A stretch of DNA of 64,000 bases, from NCBI GenBank assembly GCA_018712915.1, contig DVGC01000001.1, positions 103,264 through 167,263 on the forward strand. The letters are read 5' to 3'. This DNA is from Candidatus Copromonas faecavium (nom. illeg.) (GTDB taxonomy: Bacteria; Bacillota; Clostridia; Lachnospirales; Lachnospiraceae). The notes beneath the pieces were generated by a model. The model did not search any database, had not been told where the DNA came from, and saw nothing but the letters and a program-made list of their open reading frames with translations. The position numbers were made by a program, and so were the translations under genes. This document shows positions 10,749 through 20,244 of the stretch, one piece after another. Position 1 is the first letter of the stretch, and every line of letters begins with the position of its first letter.

Positions 10749-10783
10749 GGTATGTTCCCCTTTCTGAATCGAAAACGATCTTC

Positions 10784-11725
10784 TTATTCAAGCTCAGAAA
10801 TATATTTTTCAGCCTGCATAGCGGCAATTGCGCCGTCAGCGGCAGCCGTCACAACCTGACGGAGGCTCTTGACACGAATGTCTCCTGCAGCAAAAACGCC
10901 CGGAATGTTGGTATGCATGTTGTCATCGGTCTTAATATAGCCGTTTTCCATGTCTACCATACCTTCAAACAGCTCACTTCTGGGATTGTAGCCAATGAAT
11001 CCGAACAGTCCGAACATGCCGTCATCCGGATCCGCCTCAATCTCTGTCAGTTCGCCGGTCTTGGTATTGCGTACGGTCATTCCGCTTAAAATACCGTCGC
11101 CATGGAGCTCGTCCACCACCGTATCCCACATAAAGTGAAGTTTGGGGTTCTTAAATGCCTTCTCCTGAATGGATTTGGCAGCACGAAGCTCATTTCTTCT
11201 GTGGATAATGGTAACTTTTCTTGCGAACTTGGTCAGATACATAGCCTCTTCAACGGCAGAGTCGCCGCCGCCAACCACATATACTTCCAGGTCCTCAAAG
11301 AAGTTTGCGTCACAGGTGGCACAGAAGGAAACGCCCTTGCCCATAAACTCGCCCTCGCGCTTGCAGCCGATAGGACGGGGGAATGCGCCTGTAGCAATGA
11401 TCAGTGCCTTACACTGATATGTATCCTTTGTTCCATAAAGCTTCTTCACCGGGCCGTCCAGCTCTACTTTATTAATCGTATCGTTGGCACGCTCGGCACC
11501 GAACTTCTCCACCTGCTGCGTCATACGCGCAATCAGGGACGGGCCGCTTTCGCCCTCCACCATCTGTCCGGGATAGTTTTCAATTTCATCTGTAATGGCA
11601 ATCTGTCCGCCGTCCTTGGCCTTTTCAATTACCAGTGTGGACAGGCGGTATCTCCCTGAGTAGAGTCCGGCAGCTAAACCTGCCGGACCCGCACCAAGGA
11701 TAATCACGTCATAGATCTTATCCAT
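10784..11725 (-). CDS. trxB: Thioredoxin reductase
   Basis: GAGPAGLAAGLYSGRY and CATCDANFF redox motif. Confidence 0.94.
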   Translation of the reverse strand: MDKIYDVIILGAGPAGLAAGLYSGRYRLSTLVIEKAKDGGQIAITDEIENYPGQMVEGESGPSLIARMTQQVEKFGAERANDTINKVELDGPVKKLYGTKDTYQCKALIIATGAFPRPIGCKREGEFMGKGVSFCATCDANFFEDLEVYVVGGGDSAVEEAMYLTKFARKVTIIHRRNELRAAKSIQEKAFKNPKLHFMWDTVVDELHGDGILSGMTVRNTKTGELTEIEADPDDGMFGLFGFIGYNPRSELFEGMVDMENGYIKTDDNMHTNIPGVFAAGDIRVKSLRQVVTAAADGAIAAMQAEKYISELE

Positions 11726-11740
11726 GGGATATTTCTCCTT

Positions 11741-13054
11741 TTACTTCCACTCAAATACAGTCTGCTCGTCGACCGGAGTCTCCAAAGCCTCGAGAGCTTT
11801 CTCGACGATCTTTCTTCTCAGCTCTTTCTCCTCCTCATGAGTCAGGGCGGGGTTTCCTAACGGATGGGGAATCGCAATCGCCGGAACAATACGGTTCGCG
11901 CCTACTGTCTGAGAAATCGGAACTACTGTTGCAATGTGTACCACCGGGATACCATAAGCCTCAATCGCTTTAACCATCGTTGCGCCGCAACGAGTACAGG
12001 TTCCTCACGTAGAGGTCAGAATGACGGCATCCACATGGTCGTCGATCAGCTTCTTTCCGATCTCCGTTGCATACTTCTTCGCACTTGCTACAGCTGTGCC
12101 GTTTCCGACTGTTGCGTAGTAGTACTTATGAAGGCTGCCGATTCTCCCTTCCTTAACCAGATCTGTAATTACATCAACAGGAAGCACACGATCTGCGTCC
12201 TCATTTGCATATACCGGGTCATATCCGCCATGAGCAGTCTCGTAGGTGTCAGCGGTCAGGTCCGTTACACCCTCGATATCATACTGTCCGTACTTGGAGG
12301 CACTGGAGGATTCGATATGGTCCGGATTTCCCTTCGGAACAATACCGCCGGAGGTTACCAGGGCAATCTTTGCCTTGGACATATCCTTGATAGCCGGGCC
12401 GGGAGCCACACGGTCAAAGCTCGGCATCTCATACTCCGTCTCGAATTCCTTGCCGCTTAATTTCTTGACAAGCATCTCAACAGCTCTCTCAGAACCGCGC
12501 TTCTTCTCGAAGAAGTTCTTTCTTAAGCCATTGGGAAGATATCCTTCCTCAGCGGAAGCGCCGATTGCCTCACCCTTTGCCAGCTTGATGGCAAGAGGAG
12601 CCATTTTCTTTACGGCGTCTCTCATACCGGCAGCGCTGTTCTTTGTGGAAACGATGTAAACATCTTTCTTGAACATATCAGCGCCCGGATTCTCCTTGTA
12701 CATACCGGTTACAACCGGAAGGCCCAGCTCTTTCTTAACGGCTGCAGCTACTGTTCCGCAGGCTACGCCGTAACGGCCGGCATTGAAAGCCGGTCCGCAG
12801 ATTACCAGATCCGGGCTCTGGCTCTTAATCATATCCAGAACTGTGGCTTTTGCTTCCTCTACGTTCTCGTTGAAATAGGAGTCACCGCAGATTACGGTAG
12901 CCACAATTTCAGCCTCATCGCCAAAAGCCTGTGAAAATGCAAGGCCAGGCCCTACAATTTCATTCCGCAGTTCCGGCTTATAATCAGCTTTTTCTTCGCC
13001 GCCGATGTTGGCGAAGAACTGATTAATATAATGAACTACTCTTAACTTCGACAT
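11741..13054 (-). CDS. grdB: Glycine reductase component B gamma subunit, selenoprotein (TGA at 12005-12007 = Sec, codon 350)
   Basis: Frame joins ORFs 12005..13054 and 11741..11977: ...DAVILTST-U-GTCTRCGATMVKAIEAYGIPVVHI... Confidence 0.95.
11978..11992 (-). promoter_or_regulatory. Putative bacterial SECIS hairpin of grdB
   Basis: Downstream of TGA: GGAACCTGTACT then CGTTGC-GGC-GCAACG perfect 6-bp stem. Confidence 0.6.
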
Positions 13055-13063
13055 CTTTTCCTC

Positions 13064-14344
13064 CTATCTGGCACTCAGTTTATTAAAGCCCATCTCATTG
13101 GTGGCGCCTGTGATAACCTGAAGCTCAGCGACGATGGAGCCATCTTTCTGAAGGCTTCCGTCGAATCCGCCTGCGATAATATCCGCAACTTCCGGATATC
13201 CGATTACGCGATCCATCGGTCCGAGATGAATTACTTCGTTGGCGTTTCCGCCCGTTACAACTGCGTTGGCCGCCGCATCAGCATCCGCAAGGGACTGGGA
13301 AGCACCGTCACGTCCGGCATACTCATCGGTGATGATAACCGTCTTAACGCCCTGCTCCTCGATCTTCTTGCAGTTCATGATCAGGTCGGTATCCGGGTTT
13401 CCGAAGCCTTCCTGAGATACGATGGCGCCATCCAGACCAAGCCACTTGCAAAGCTTGCTTGTCCAGTCAGAGGAGCGCATCTTGTCAGCAAGATATACGT
13501 TCTCATTGGTGATGATAACACCGACAAAGTTCAGGGTCTTGCCATGCTGAGCGAACAGATCCTTGATAACCGGATTGTTCAGGTGATGGTAAGTGGTGTT
13601 CTTGTCGCAGGCAGATACACAGTTACCGCTTAAGATTGCACCGTCCATAATTTCTGTCGGATTTAAAATTGTCGGCAGAGACTGTTTCATATCAACACCG
13701 TATACATAGGTGTCGTGCATCAGTCCCTGGCTCTGAAGCATCAGAACATAAGCAACTCTCGGAAGGTTGGGATACTTTTCGATTCCTTCCTTTACGGAAA
13801 CAGTCTCATAAGTCTCAACTTCTTCTGCTACGATGTCCTTTGCCAGTTTGCCCACATAGTCAGCAGCCTTTAAGCCTGCCAGACGTACCGCCTGCTCATG
13901 AGCATGCTTTGCAAGTCCGTCAACGGGCTCACAGATAACCACCAGGTTGTTGGTCTGGGAGAAAGGTGTATACTTTGCACCTTCGCCGCTCATGTCGATA
14001 ATGCCTTCCTGGAAGCCCACGATTTTACCAGTTGTTACAACCGCACTTCCGCGAAGAACATTGGTCCGTCCGCTTCCTACGGTAGCAACCTTGGAAATAA
14101 CTCCTGGGAACATGGCGCCAGGGCCTTCCACCTTCACACGCGGCTCGATAACATCTTTAACCGGCATGATGCGGACGCTCTCTCCGGGTCTTGCAATATC
14201 AAGCTCCACGGATTTTAACGCCTCGTCCTCGAGAATCAGGGCTTTCAATTCGTCGGCATTCACATAGATGGTTCCATTCTCCACTTTGGATTCGGGACCA
14301 AACTGAATGTCGTTAATCGGAATGATTCCTAATTCGAGTTTCAT
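13064..14344 (-). CDS. grdE: Glycine reductase component B alpha/beta proprotein
   Basis: MKLELGIIPINDIQFG...ILSGNCVSACDKNTTYHHLNNP; with Met at 14344 as start, the NC junction cysteine (codon 13619-13621) is residue 242. Confidence 0.92.
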   Translation of the reverse strand: MKLELGIIPINDIQFGPESKVENGTIYVNADELKALILEDEALKSVELDIARPGESVRIMPVKDVIEPRVKVEGPGAMFPGVISKVATVGSGRTNVLRGSAVVTTGKIVGFQEGIIDMSGEGAKYTPFSQTNNLVVICEPVDGLAKHAHEQAVRLAGLKAADYVGKLAKDIVAEEVETYETVSVKEGIEKYPNLPRVAYVLMLQSQGLMHDTYVYGVDMKQSLPTILNPTEIMDGAILSGNCVSACDKNTTYHHLNNPVIKDLFAQHGKTLNFVGVIITNENVYLADKMRSSDWTSKLCKWLGLDGAIVSQEGFGNPDTDLIMNCKKIEEQGVKTVIITDEYAGRDGASQSLADADAAANAVVTGGNANEVIHLGPMDRVIGYPEVADIIAGGFDGSLQKDGSIVAELQVITGATNEMGFNKLSAR

Positions 14345-14376
14345 TGTTTGCATTTACCCCGCTTTCTGTAAAAACA

Positions 14377-14760
14377 TTACAAAACTTTTTGTATCGCTCC
14401 CTCGATCAGAGAAAGATCGACAATCATGAAATCTTTTCGGATTTCCTCGGACCAGTCAGGCGTCTGCTTGATTTCAAGAAATTTCCGGCAGGACAGAATA
14501 CTGTTCTCAATGGTCATTTCCTGACTGTAAAACTCCTCCTGGTCCAGAGGCAAATCAGATACCATGATTGATTTATATGGAGTCTGATTGGGCTTTAAGC
14601 TTCCCGTCATCGGATGGGTTTCCAATCTCCAGCCCTTCTGGATATAATCCCTGACGGTGAGAAGGACATCCATATATCCCTTTCCCTCCAGATACTCCAC
14701 CGGGAGCAGCTCCTGATACTTGTCCCGGCACAGGCTGTTGTTGGTTATAATCCGATACAT
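14377..14760 (-). CDS. grdX: GrdX family protein
   Basis: 127 aa MYRIITNNSLCRDKYQELLPVEYLEGKGYMDVLLTVRDYIQKGW; first gene of the grd operon. Confidence 0.85.
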   Translation of the reverse strand: MYRIITNNSLCRDKYQELLPVEYLEGKGYMDVLLTVRDYIQKGWRLETHPMTGSLKPNQTPYKSIMVSDLPLDQEEFYSQEMTIENSILSCRKFLEIKQTPDWSEEIRKDFMIVDLSLIEGAIQKVL

Positions 14761-15022
14761 TCCGCTTCACCCTTCTATTGACACAGGAAAAACCTGTTTC
14801 AACCAGTTAATATTTTTCAATCCATAAATATAGTATTATAGAAATTTTCTATATACTAACTGTACCACATTTTGGTGCATTTGAAAACCCCCGGGAACTT
14901 TTTTTCACCAATTTTCTTCATCCGGAGTGAAAACTTTTTCTTGATTTTGAAATAAGTTTCATTTAAAATATGCGGGGAAACACACTGACAAAATAAGAAC
15001 GGGTTTGAATGGATGATAATTT

Positions 15023-16003
15023 ATGGATACTCACAGCTTTGAACAGAAATACTTTCTTGATACCAAGTCTCCGGCCTATGCCAGAGTCCTCTCTGACTGC
15101 CGGCGGGTAGCGGCCTCCAACGCCAATGTTCTTCTAATCGGAGAATCCGGAACCGGCAAAGATATTGCTGCCCAGTATATTCACGTCTTAAGCCGCCGGG
15201 CAGATAAAAACTTCGTGGCCGTCAACTGCAACGCCTATACGGAGTCGCTGCTGGAGCCGGAATTATTTGGCATGGAGCCCGGTATTTTTTCTGACACCAT
15301 CCGACGGCGGATCGGAAAATTCGAGCTGGCCGACAAAGGAACCCTGTTTTTGGATGCCATCGGAGACGTAAGCCTGACCACCCAGGTAAAGCTCCTGCGG
15401 GCCATCGAGACAAAGGAAATCGAGCGGCTGGGAGGAAACAATAAAAAGCTTCTGGATTTTCGCCTGATCACCGCCACCAACCGGGATCTGCCCACCGAAG
15501 TCATCAACGGCAGCTTCCGGGAGGATTTCTTTTACCGAATCAGCACCATTGTCATCCGGATTCCTCCTTTAAGAGAACGGAAAGAGGATCTGGTGGGAAT
15601 GATCGAATTTTTCTTAAAAAAAGCCCAGGAGGAAAACGAAATCCGCATCGACCGGATCGAAGATAAGGTCTGGGAATTCTTAACCGGCTACGATTATCCC
15701 GGAAATATCCGGGAGCTGAAAAACACCATCGACCGGATGGTCGTTCTTTCCAAAGACCATGTAATTACCTCGGAAGGAATCCCCATCCTCTACAATCTGA
15801 AGCGGCTGGCTCCCATTTCTTCCTACTCCACCCACGAACTGATTCCCTGGAAGGAATTTAAGAGAAGGAGCGAGCGGGAATACCTGGAATGGGCCCTGCG
15901 GCAGACCGGCTGGAACATCAGCGCTGCGGCCAGGGAGCTGAGTCTGAGTACCCGTCAGATTTTTAATAAGATTAACGAATACAACATCGAAAAGCCTTTT
16001 TAA
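15023..16003 (+). CDS. bEBP-like (NtrC-family AAA+ / Fis HTH) regulator with degenerate GAFTGA and Walker B
   Basis: GESGTGKD Walker A, RITATNRD-type sensor I (LITATNRD), REDFFYRIS, C-terminal Fis HTH; GIFSDT where GAFTGA is expected and LFLDAI where LFLDEI is expected; no N-terminal sensor domain. Confidence 0.88.
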   Translation: MDTHSFEQKYFLDTKSPAYARVLSDCRRVAASNANVLLIGESGTGKDIAAQYIHVLSRRADKNFVAVNCNAYTESLLEPELFGMEPGIFSDTIRRRIGKFELADKGTLFLDAIGDVSLTTQVKLLRAIETKEIERLGGNNKKLLDFRLITATNRDLPTEVINGSFREDFFYRISTIVIRIPPLRERKEDLVGMIEFFLKKAQEENEIRIDRIEDKVWEFLTGYDYPGNIRELKNTIDRMVVLSKDHVITSEGIPILYNLKRLAPISSYSTHELIPWKEFKRRSEREYLEWALRQTGWNISAAARELSLSTRQIFNKINEYNIEKPF

Positions 16004-16094
16004 ATACGTTCCCTGCCCGGAATTCCGCCAGTCTCTGTTCTCTGAGACTCCGGGCTCTGTTCCGCCGCAGGGAAGCTCACGGGAGGGAAACCAT

Positions 16095-16577
16095 ATGTGT
16101 ATTGTTGTCATGATGTGCGGTGTCTGCGGCGCCGGTAAAACCACCTACGCAAAGGGCCTGGAAAAGGACGGATTTGTCCGCCTTTCCATCGACGAGGAAA
16201 TCTGGGCCGCCTACGGAAGATGCGGGATAGATTTTCCCGAAGAGCAGTATGACAGCGTGTCAGAAGCTGCCGAGGCCAGGCTGCGAGGCAAAATACCAGG
16301 ACTCGTGGCCGAAGGAAAAAACATTGTACTTGATTTCAGTTTCTGGAGCAGAAAAAAGCGGGCTGACTACAGAAAACTGATCGAAGAAGCCGGAGGCCAG
16401 CCGGTCCTGATTTATTTAAAAGCAGATAAAAAGCTTTTGAAGCAGCGGCTGGAAGAAAGAAACCGCTCCATTCATGCCAATTCGCCATTTGTAATTACAG
16501 ATGAAATTCTGGAGCATCATTACCGCTGCTTTCAGGAACCCCATGGAGAAGGAGAGCAAATCATTCTGCAGAAATAG
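16095..16577 (+). CDS. P-loop kinase/ATPase (zeta-toxin-like AAA)
   Basis: GVCGAGKTTYAKGL Walker A; RLEERNRS lid-like segment. Confidence 0.7.
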   Translation: MCIVVMMCGVCGAGKTTYAKGLEKDGFVRLSIDEEIWAAYGRCGIDFPEEQYDSVSEAAEARLRGKIPGLVAEGKNIVLDFSFWSRKKRADYRKLIEEAGGQPVLIYLKADKKLLKQRLEERNRSIHANSPFVITDEILEHHYRCFQEPHGEGEQIILQK

Positions 16578-16748
16578 AAAAGACTCCATCTCTTATCCTC
16601 CTCCAAATCGACTATTATTTTATGACATTTATTCTAATATTTTCTTATTTTTGCGTAATAATTCTTAAATTAACAGTCCTTTTATTGTTTGTTCCGAATA
16701 TTTATGATACACTTTTTCTATCTGAATAGAGGAAGGGAGGCCTCAGAT

Positions 16749-17762
16749 ATGAAAAAGAATGTTTCTCATTTTCCGAAAACCGTTTCCGCATTCGTCCGGC
16801 TGCTGTCTTTCTGGATTTTATCTATCCTGCTTTTGTCCGGCTGCCGCAGCGGGAATGTTTCCGCAGTGGAGGAAACTGCCGCTGTTTCTTCCATAAATAC
16901 AGGTGCGGCAGCCGATATGGAAATGGCAGATTCCAGTATGGCGGATTCCGGCATGGGCGGTTCCGCATCTGAAACGGGCGGCACACTCTCCGATTCCGGA
17001 ATTTCCGTCCCCCCGGATACATCCCAGAGAAAGCTGATCCGCAATGTAGATCTTCAGCTGGAAACAGACACCTTTGATGAAACCGTTGACCAGCTGGAAA
17101 AAGAGATTTCAGCTCTCTCCGGCTATATTGAGCATTCCGATATGACCGGAAAAAGCATTCGAAGCAGCGCCGGAAACAGCGGGCGCCACGGAACCATCAC
17201 CGCAAGAATCCCGGCAGAGCAGCTGGATTCCTTTCTCTCCGCAGTAGACGGAAGCGGAAATATCACTTGGAAATCCGAACAGGTGACAGATGTTACGCTT
17301 CAGTACAGCGATCTGGAGAGCAGGAAAAAAACTCTGACAGTGGAACAGGAACGGCTCTGGACACTTTTAGAGCAGGCCGATACGGTGGAAACCGTCATTG
17401 CCCTGGAAGAACGGCTCTCTGAAATCCGTTATGAACTGGAATCCATGGAATCCCAGCTGCGGCTCTACGACAATCAGGTGGATTACAGCACGGTCTCCAT
17501 CAGTATCCTTGAGGTTACCGTCTTTACTCCCACGGAACCGGAATCCATCGGAACACGTATCCGGTCCGGATTTTCAGCCAGCATTGGTGCTGTCCAGGTT
17601 TTCTTTGCAGAGCTGTTCATCTTCCTGGTATCCGCCAGTCCCATCTGGATACCGCTTGTCCTTCTTATTCTTCTTCTCATTTTCCTGACTCGGAGACAGC
17701 TCCGAAAAAAGAAGGAAAAACGGCAGCCGGATTCCCCGGCCGTTCCTCCGCCTAAGGCATAG
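16749..17762 (+). CDS. DUF4349 domain lipoprotein
   Basis: Lipobox LLSGCRSG, RKLIRNVDLQLETDTFDETVDQLEKEI, coiled coil and C-terminal TM. Confidence 0.8.
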   Translation: MKKNVSHFPKTVSAFVRLLSFWILSILLLSGCRSGNVSAVEETAAVSSINTGAAADMEMADSSMADSGMGGSASETGGTLSDSGISVPPDTSQRKLIRNVDLQLETDTFDETVDQLEKEISALSGYIEHSDMTGKSIRSSAGNSGRHGTITARIPAEQLDSFLSAVDGSGNITWKSEQVTDVTLQYSDLESRKKTLTVEQERLWTLLEQADTVETVIALEERLSEIRYELESMESQLRLYDNQVDYSTVSISILEVTVFTPTEPESIGTRIRSGFSASIGAVQVFFAELFIFLVSASPIWIPLVLLILLLIFLTRRQLRKKKEKRQPDSPAVPPPKA

Positions 17763-19992
17763 GCGGCTGGCCGGAAAGCCGGCCGGATTCAATGGCTTCA
17801 AGAAGCGTTTCACATTCCAGAGGCTTTAATAAAATCCGGTCCACTTTCCGGCTTTCATATGCCTCCATCAGCGCCTCATCCGCCAGCCCGGTAATCACAA
17901 GGGTCCGGCAGCCCGGACAGCACCGTTCCGCAAGGTCAGCCAGCTGGATTCCGCTCATCTCCGGCATGGAGTAATCCGTAACCAGCACATCAAACGATTC
18001 TTCTCTCATGTTCTCCGCCGCCTCCTTCGGATTTCCGAACCCCCGTACATCATACCCGGCGCCGCGAAGTCCCTTTGTCAGCATGCGGAGAATCTTCCTG
18101 TCATCTTCCACCAGCAGAATCCGTTCCGCCCCGCCTTTCCTTTCCTTCCTGCGCAGTTCCCTGTTCTTTAAACCCCCAGAGGCTTTTTCCTGCTCCCAGA
18201 TCGGAAGATAAAGGCAGAAGCAGCTTCCTTCTCCTTCTTTGCTTTCCACATGGATTCCCCCATTTCTGGATTCCAGAATGTTCTGGACCACGGAAAGACC
18301 GAGTCCTGTTCCCTCTCCCGTCTCCTTGGTTGTATAAAACGGGTCAAAAATGTGCTCCAGATGATCCTTCGGGATCCCCGCTCCCGTATCCCGGACGTAA
18401 AGAAGAAGATACCGGGACGCCGCTTTCTTTCCATGAAGATAAGGAGCGGCCTCCTCTCCGGGCACTGCGCGGCCTCCCACCGTCAGAGTCCCCTCTTTCT
18501 CCTTCATGGCATGAAATCCGTTGGTACTTAAATTTAACAGAATTTGATTCAGCTCCGTCTCACTGCAGCAGACCAGACAGACCGGCGGCCAGGAAAATTC
18601 CGTTTCCAGCCGTACAGAATCCGGTTTTACAGTGGTCAGCATCTTCATAATGCCGTCCATGGCCTCCCCAACCGGCAAAGGTTTTGTCAATGCCCCCGCC
18701 TGTTTTCTGCTCATGGCGGCAATCTGCCGGATAATCTCCTTGGCCCGTTCTGCCGCCTGATAGATTTCACCGGCGCTGTCGGCCATCTCACTATCCGGCT
18801 CCGCCTCCATCAGAATCATGCCGGAATACCCCATAATCGGGGTGAGCAGATTATTAAATTCATGGGCAATGCCTCCCGTAAGAGTTCCCATCAGCTGCAG
18901 GCGCTGATCATGGGCCAGCTTCTCTTCCTTCGCCCGAATCTGTTCCAGCTTTGTATTCAGTTCTCTCAGACGCTGGTTTTCCTGTTCGGCCGTCTTTCTT
19001 GCCTTCGCCACGGAGCCAAACCGGAAAATGGTGTACAGCATCATGGATACAAGGATCACTGCCAGGAGAAAAACCGAAACTGCTGCCCGGATCACCGGAG
19101 TTTCAATTTCACTGTAGTCAATTACAGCCGCCACAATCAGGAAATCATCGGCAAACCATACCGGCGTATAGGCACAGATTTTCCGCACCGGACTCGGCGG
19201 ATCATCGGCCCACCAGTAAGAATGATAGATTTCCACACCCTCGGCTCCCTGAAGCTGATGGGAAATCATTTCCTCCAGTTCCGACAGGTCAAAATCCGGA
19301 TACATCTGTTCTCTTCCTTCAATTACATTGATTCCCAGCTGTTCTTCCACCGGATGCATCAGAATCCGTCCGCTGGAATCCTTAATCATCACATACCCGT
19401 TGTCTCCAACCTTCATATAAGAGCCTACACGATCATACATCTCCTGAATATCGATAATATAACAAAGACGGAATTTCCCATTTAACGTCAGTACAGAAAG
19501 GGAAAGGTAACAGGTACCATGCTCATCCTCCAGCACATCGATTCCCGTTCCCGGCTCCGTTCCTTTCAGGCAGTATACGCTTTCATAGCTCCGTTCAGGA
19601 CCGCAGAAAACAGTCCCGTCCCCATCCCATTTTCCATCCGCACCGCCCAGACTCCGGAGAAGAATCCCCTCCACATCTTCCCTTTGCAGTTCCATCTGCG
19701 ACTGAAAAAACTCCATCAAAAGATCCGCATTGCCGGTTTCCAGAAAATTTTCGCCCGCATCCTGATACTCAGAAGTCTGGCTCATTTTCTGCAAATCCTG
19801 GAAATAAAAATCTGTATACAGGGAAATGCTGTTTGACACTGCTCTTGCAATATTTAAAAGCTGCTCTTCCTGCTCGGAAACAATCTGATCCATGTACTGA
19901 CGGAACGCATATGCCAATGTACAAATAAAAAATACCGATATAAGAACGGCGGCTGCCGTCGCTGTCAGGATTCGTCCCTTTTTCTCCTTCAT
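17752..19992 (-). CDS. Hybrid sensor histidine kinase / response regulator with periplasmic Cache-like domain
   Basis: GGIAHEFNNLLTPIMGYSGMI H-box, HATPase motifs, C-terminal receiver ILLVEDDRKILRML...VTDYSMPEMSG. Confidence 0.88.
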   Translation of the reverse strand: MKEKKGRILTATAAAVLISVFFICTLAYAFRQYMDQIVSEQEEQLLNIARAVSNSISLYTDFYFQDLQKMSQTSEYQDAGENFLETGNADLLMEFFQSQMELQREDVEGILLRSLGGADGKWDGDGTVFCGPERSYESVYCLKGTEPGTGIDVLEDEHGTCYLSLSVLTLNGKFRLCYIIDIQEMYDRVGSYMKVGDNGYVMIKDSSGRILMHPVEEQLGINVIEGREQMYPDFDLSELEEMISHQLQGAEGVEIYHSYWWADDPPSPVRKICAYTPVWFADDFLIVAAVIDYSEIETPVIRAAVSVFLLAVILVSMMLYTIFRFGSVAKARKTAEQENQRLRELNTKLEQIRAKEEKLAHDQRLQLMGTLTGGIAHEFNNLLTPIMGYSGMILMEAEPDSEMADSAGEIYQAAERAKEIIRQIAAMSRKQAGALTKPLPVGEAMDGIMKMLTTVKPDSVRLETEFSWPPVCLVCCSETELNQILLNLSTNGFHAMKEKEGTLTVGGRAVPGEEAAPYLHGKKAASRYLLLYVRDTGAGIPKDHLEHIFDPFYTTKETGEGTGLGLSVVQNILESRNGGIHVESKEGEGSCFCLYLPIWEQEKASGGLKNRELRRKERKGGAERILLVEDDRKILRMLTKGLRGAGYDVRGFGNPKEAAENMREESFDVLVTDYSMPEMSGIQLADLAERCCPGCRTLVITGLADEALMEAYESRKVDRILLKPLECETLLEAIESGRLSGQPPMP

Positions 19993-20125
19993 TCCATATC
20001 CCCCCTGCTGTTCTCATTATAAAGGATTCCGGCCTTTTTGACTACCGGCTTTTGGCTGGATGAGCCCGGGCAGGATAACGCATCCCGCCAGGCATGTTTG
20101 AACGGGAAGCAAAGGTTCCTGCTTC

Positions 20126-20174
20126 AACGAAAGCGCAGCCCGCAGGAAGGATTCCCGCAGGCTGCGCTTTCGTT
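20126..20174. terminator. Intergenic 15-bp perfect inverted repeat downstream of the citrate transporter
   Basis: AACGAAAGCGCAGCC / GGCTGCGCTTTCGTT around a 19-nt loop. Confidence 0.6.
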
Positions 20175-20244
20175 TCATACGGCCGGGTACATGAGTTTCA
20201 GGACTCCGGCCATCTGCCGTTTTTTATACCCGGCCGCATATTCT

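Noticed and set aside
11741-11977. Small separate ORF between trxB and grdB, or a grdB frameshift
   Set aside because: Same frame as grdB; the only interruption is one TGA at the known Sec context, so it is recoding.
14760-15022. Sigma-54 (-24/-12) promoter or glycine riboswitch upstream of grdX
   Set aside because: No TGGCAC-N5-TTGC-like match and no evident tandem glycine aptamer core seen by eye; a covariance search would be needed to exclude the riboswitch.
18544-19485. 313-aa plus-strand ORF
   Set aside because: Wholly antisense to the hybrid histidine kinase, which has clear domain motifs.
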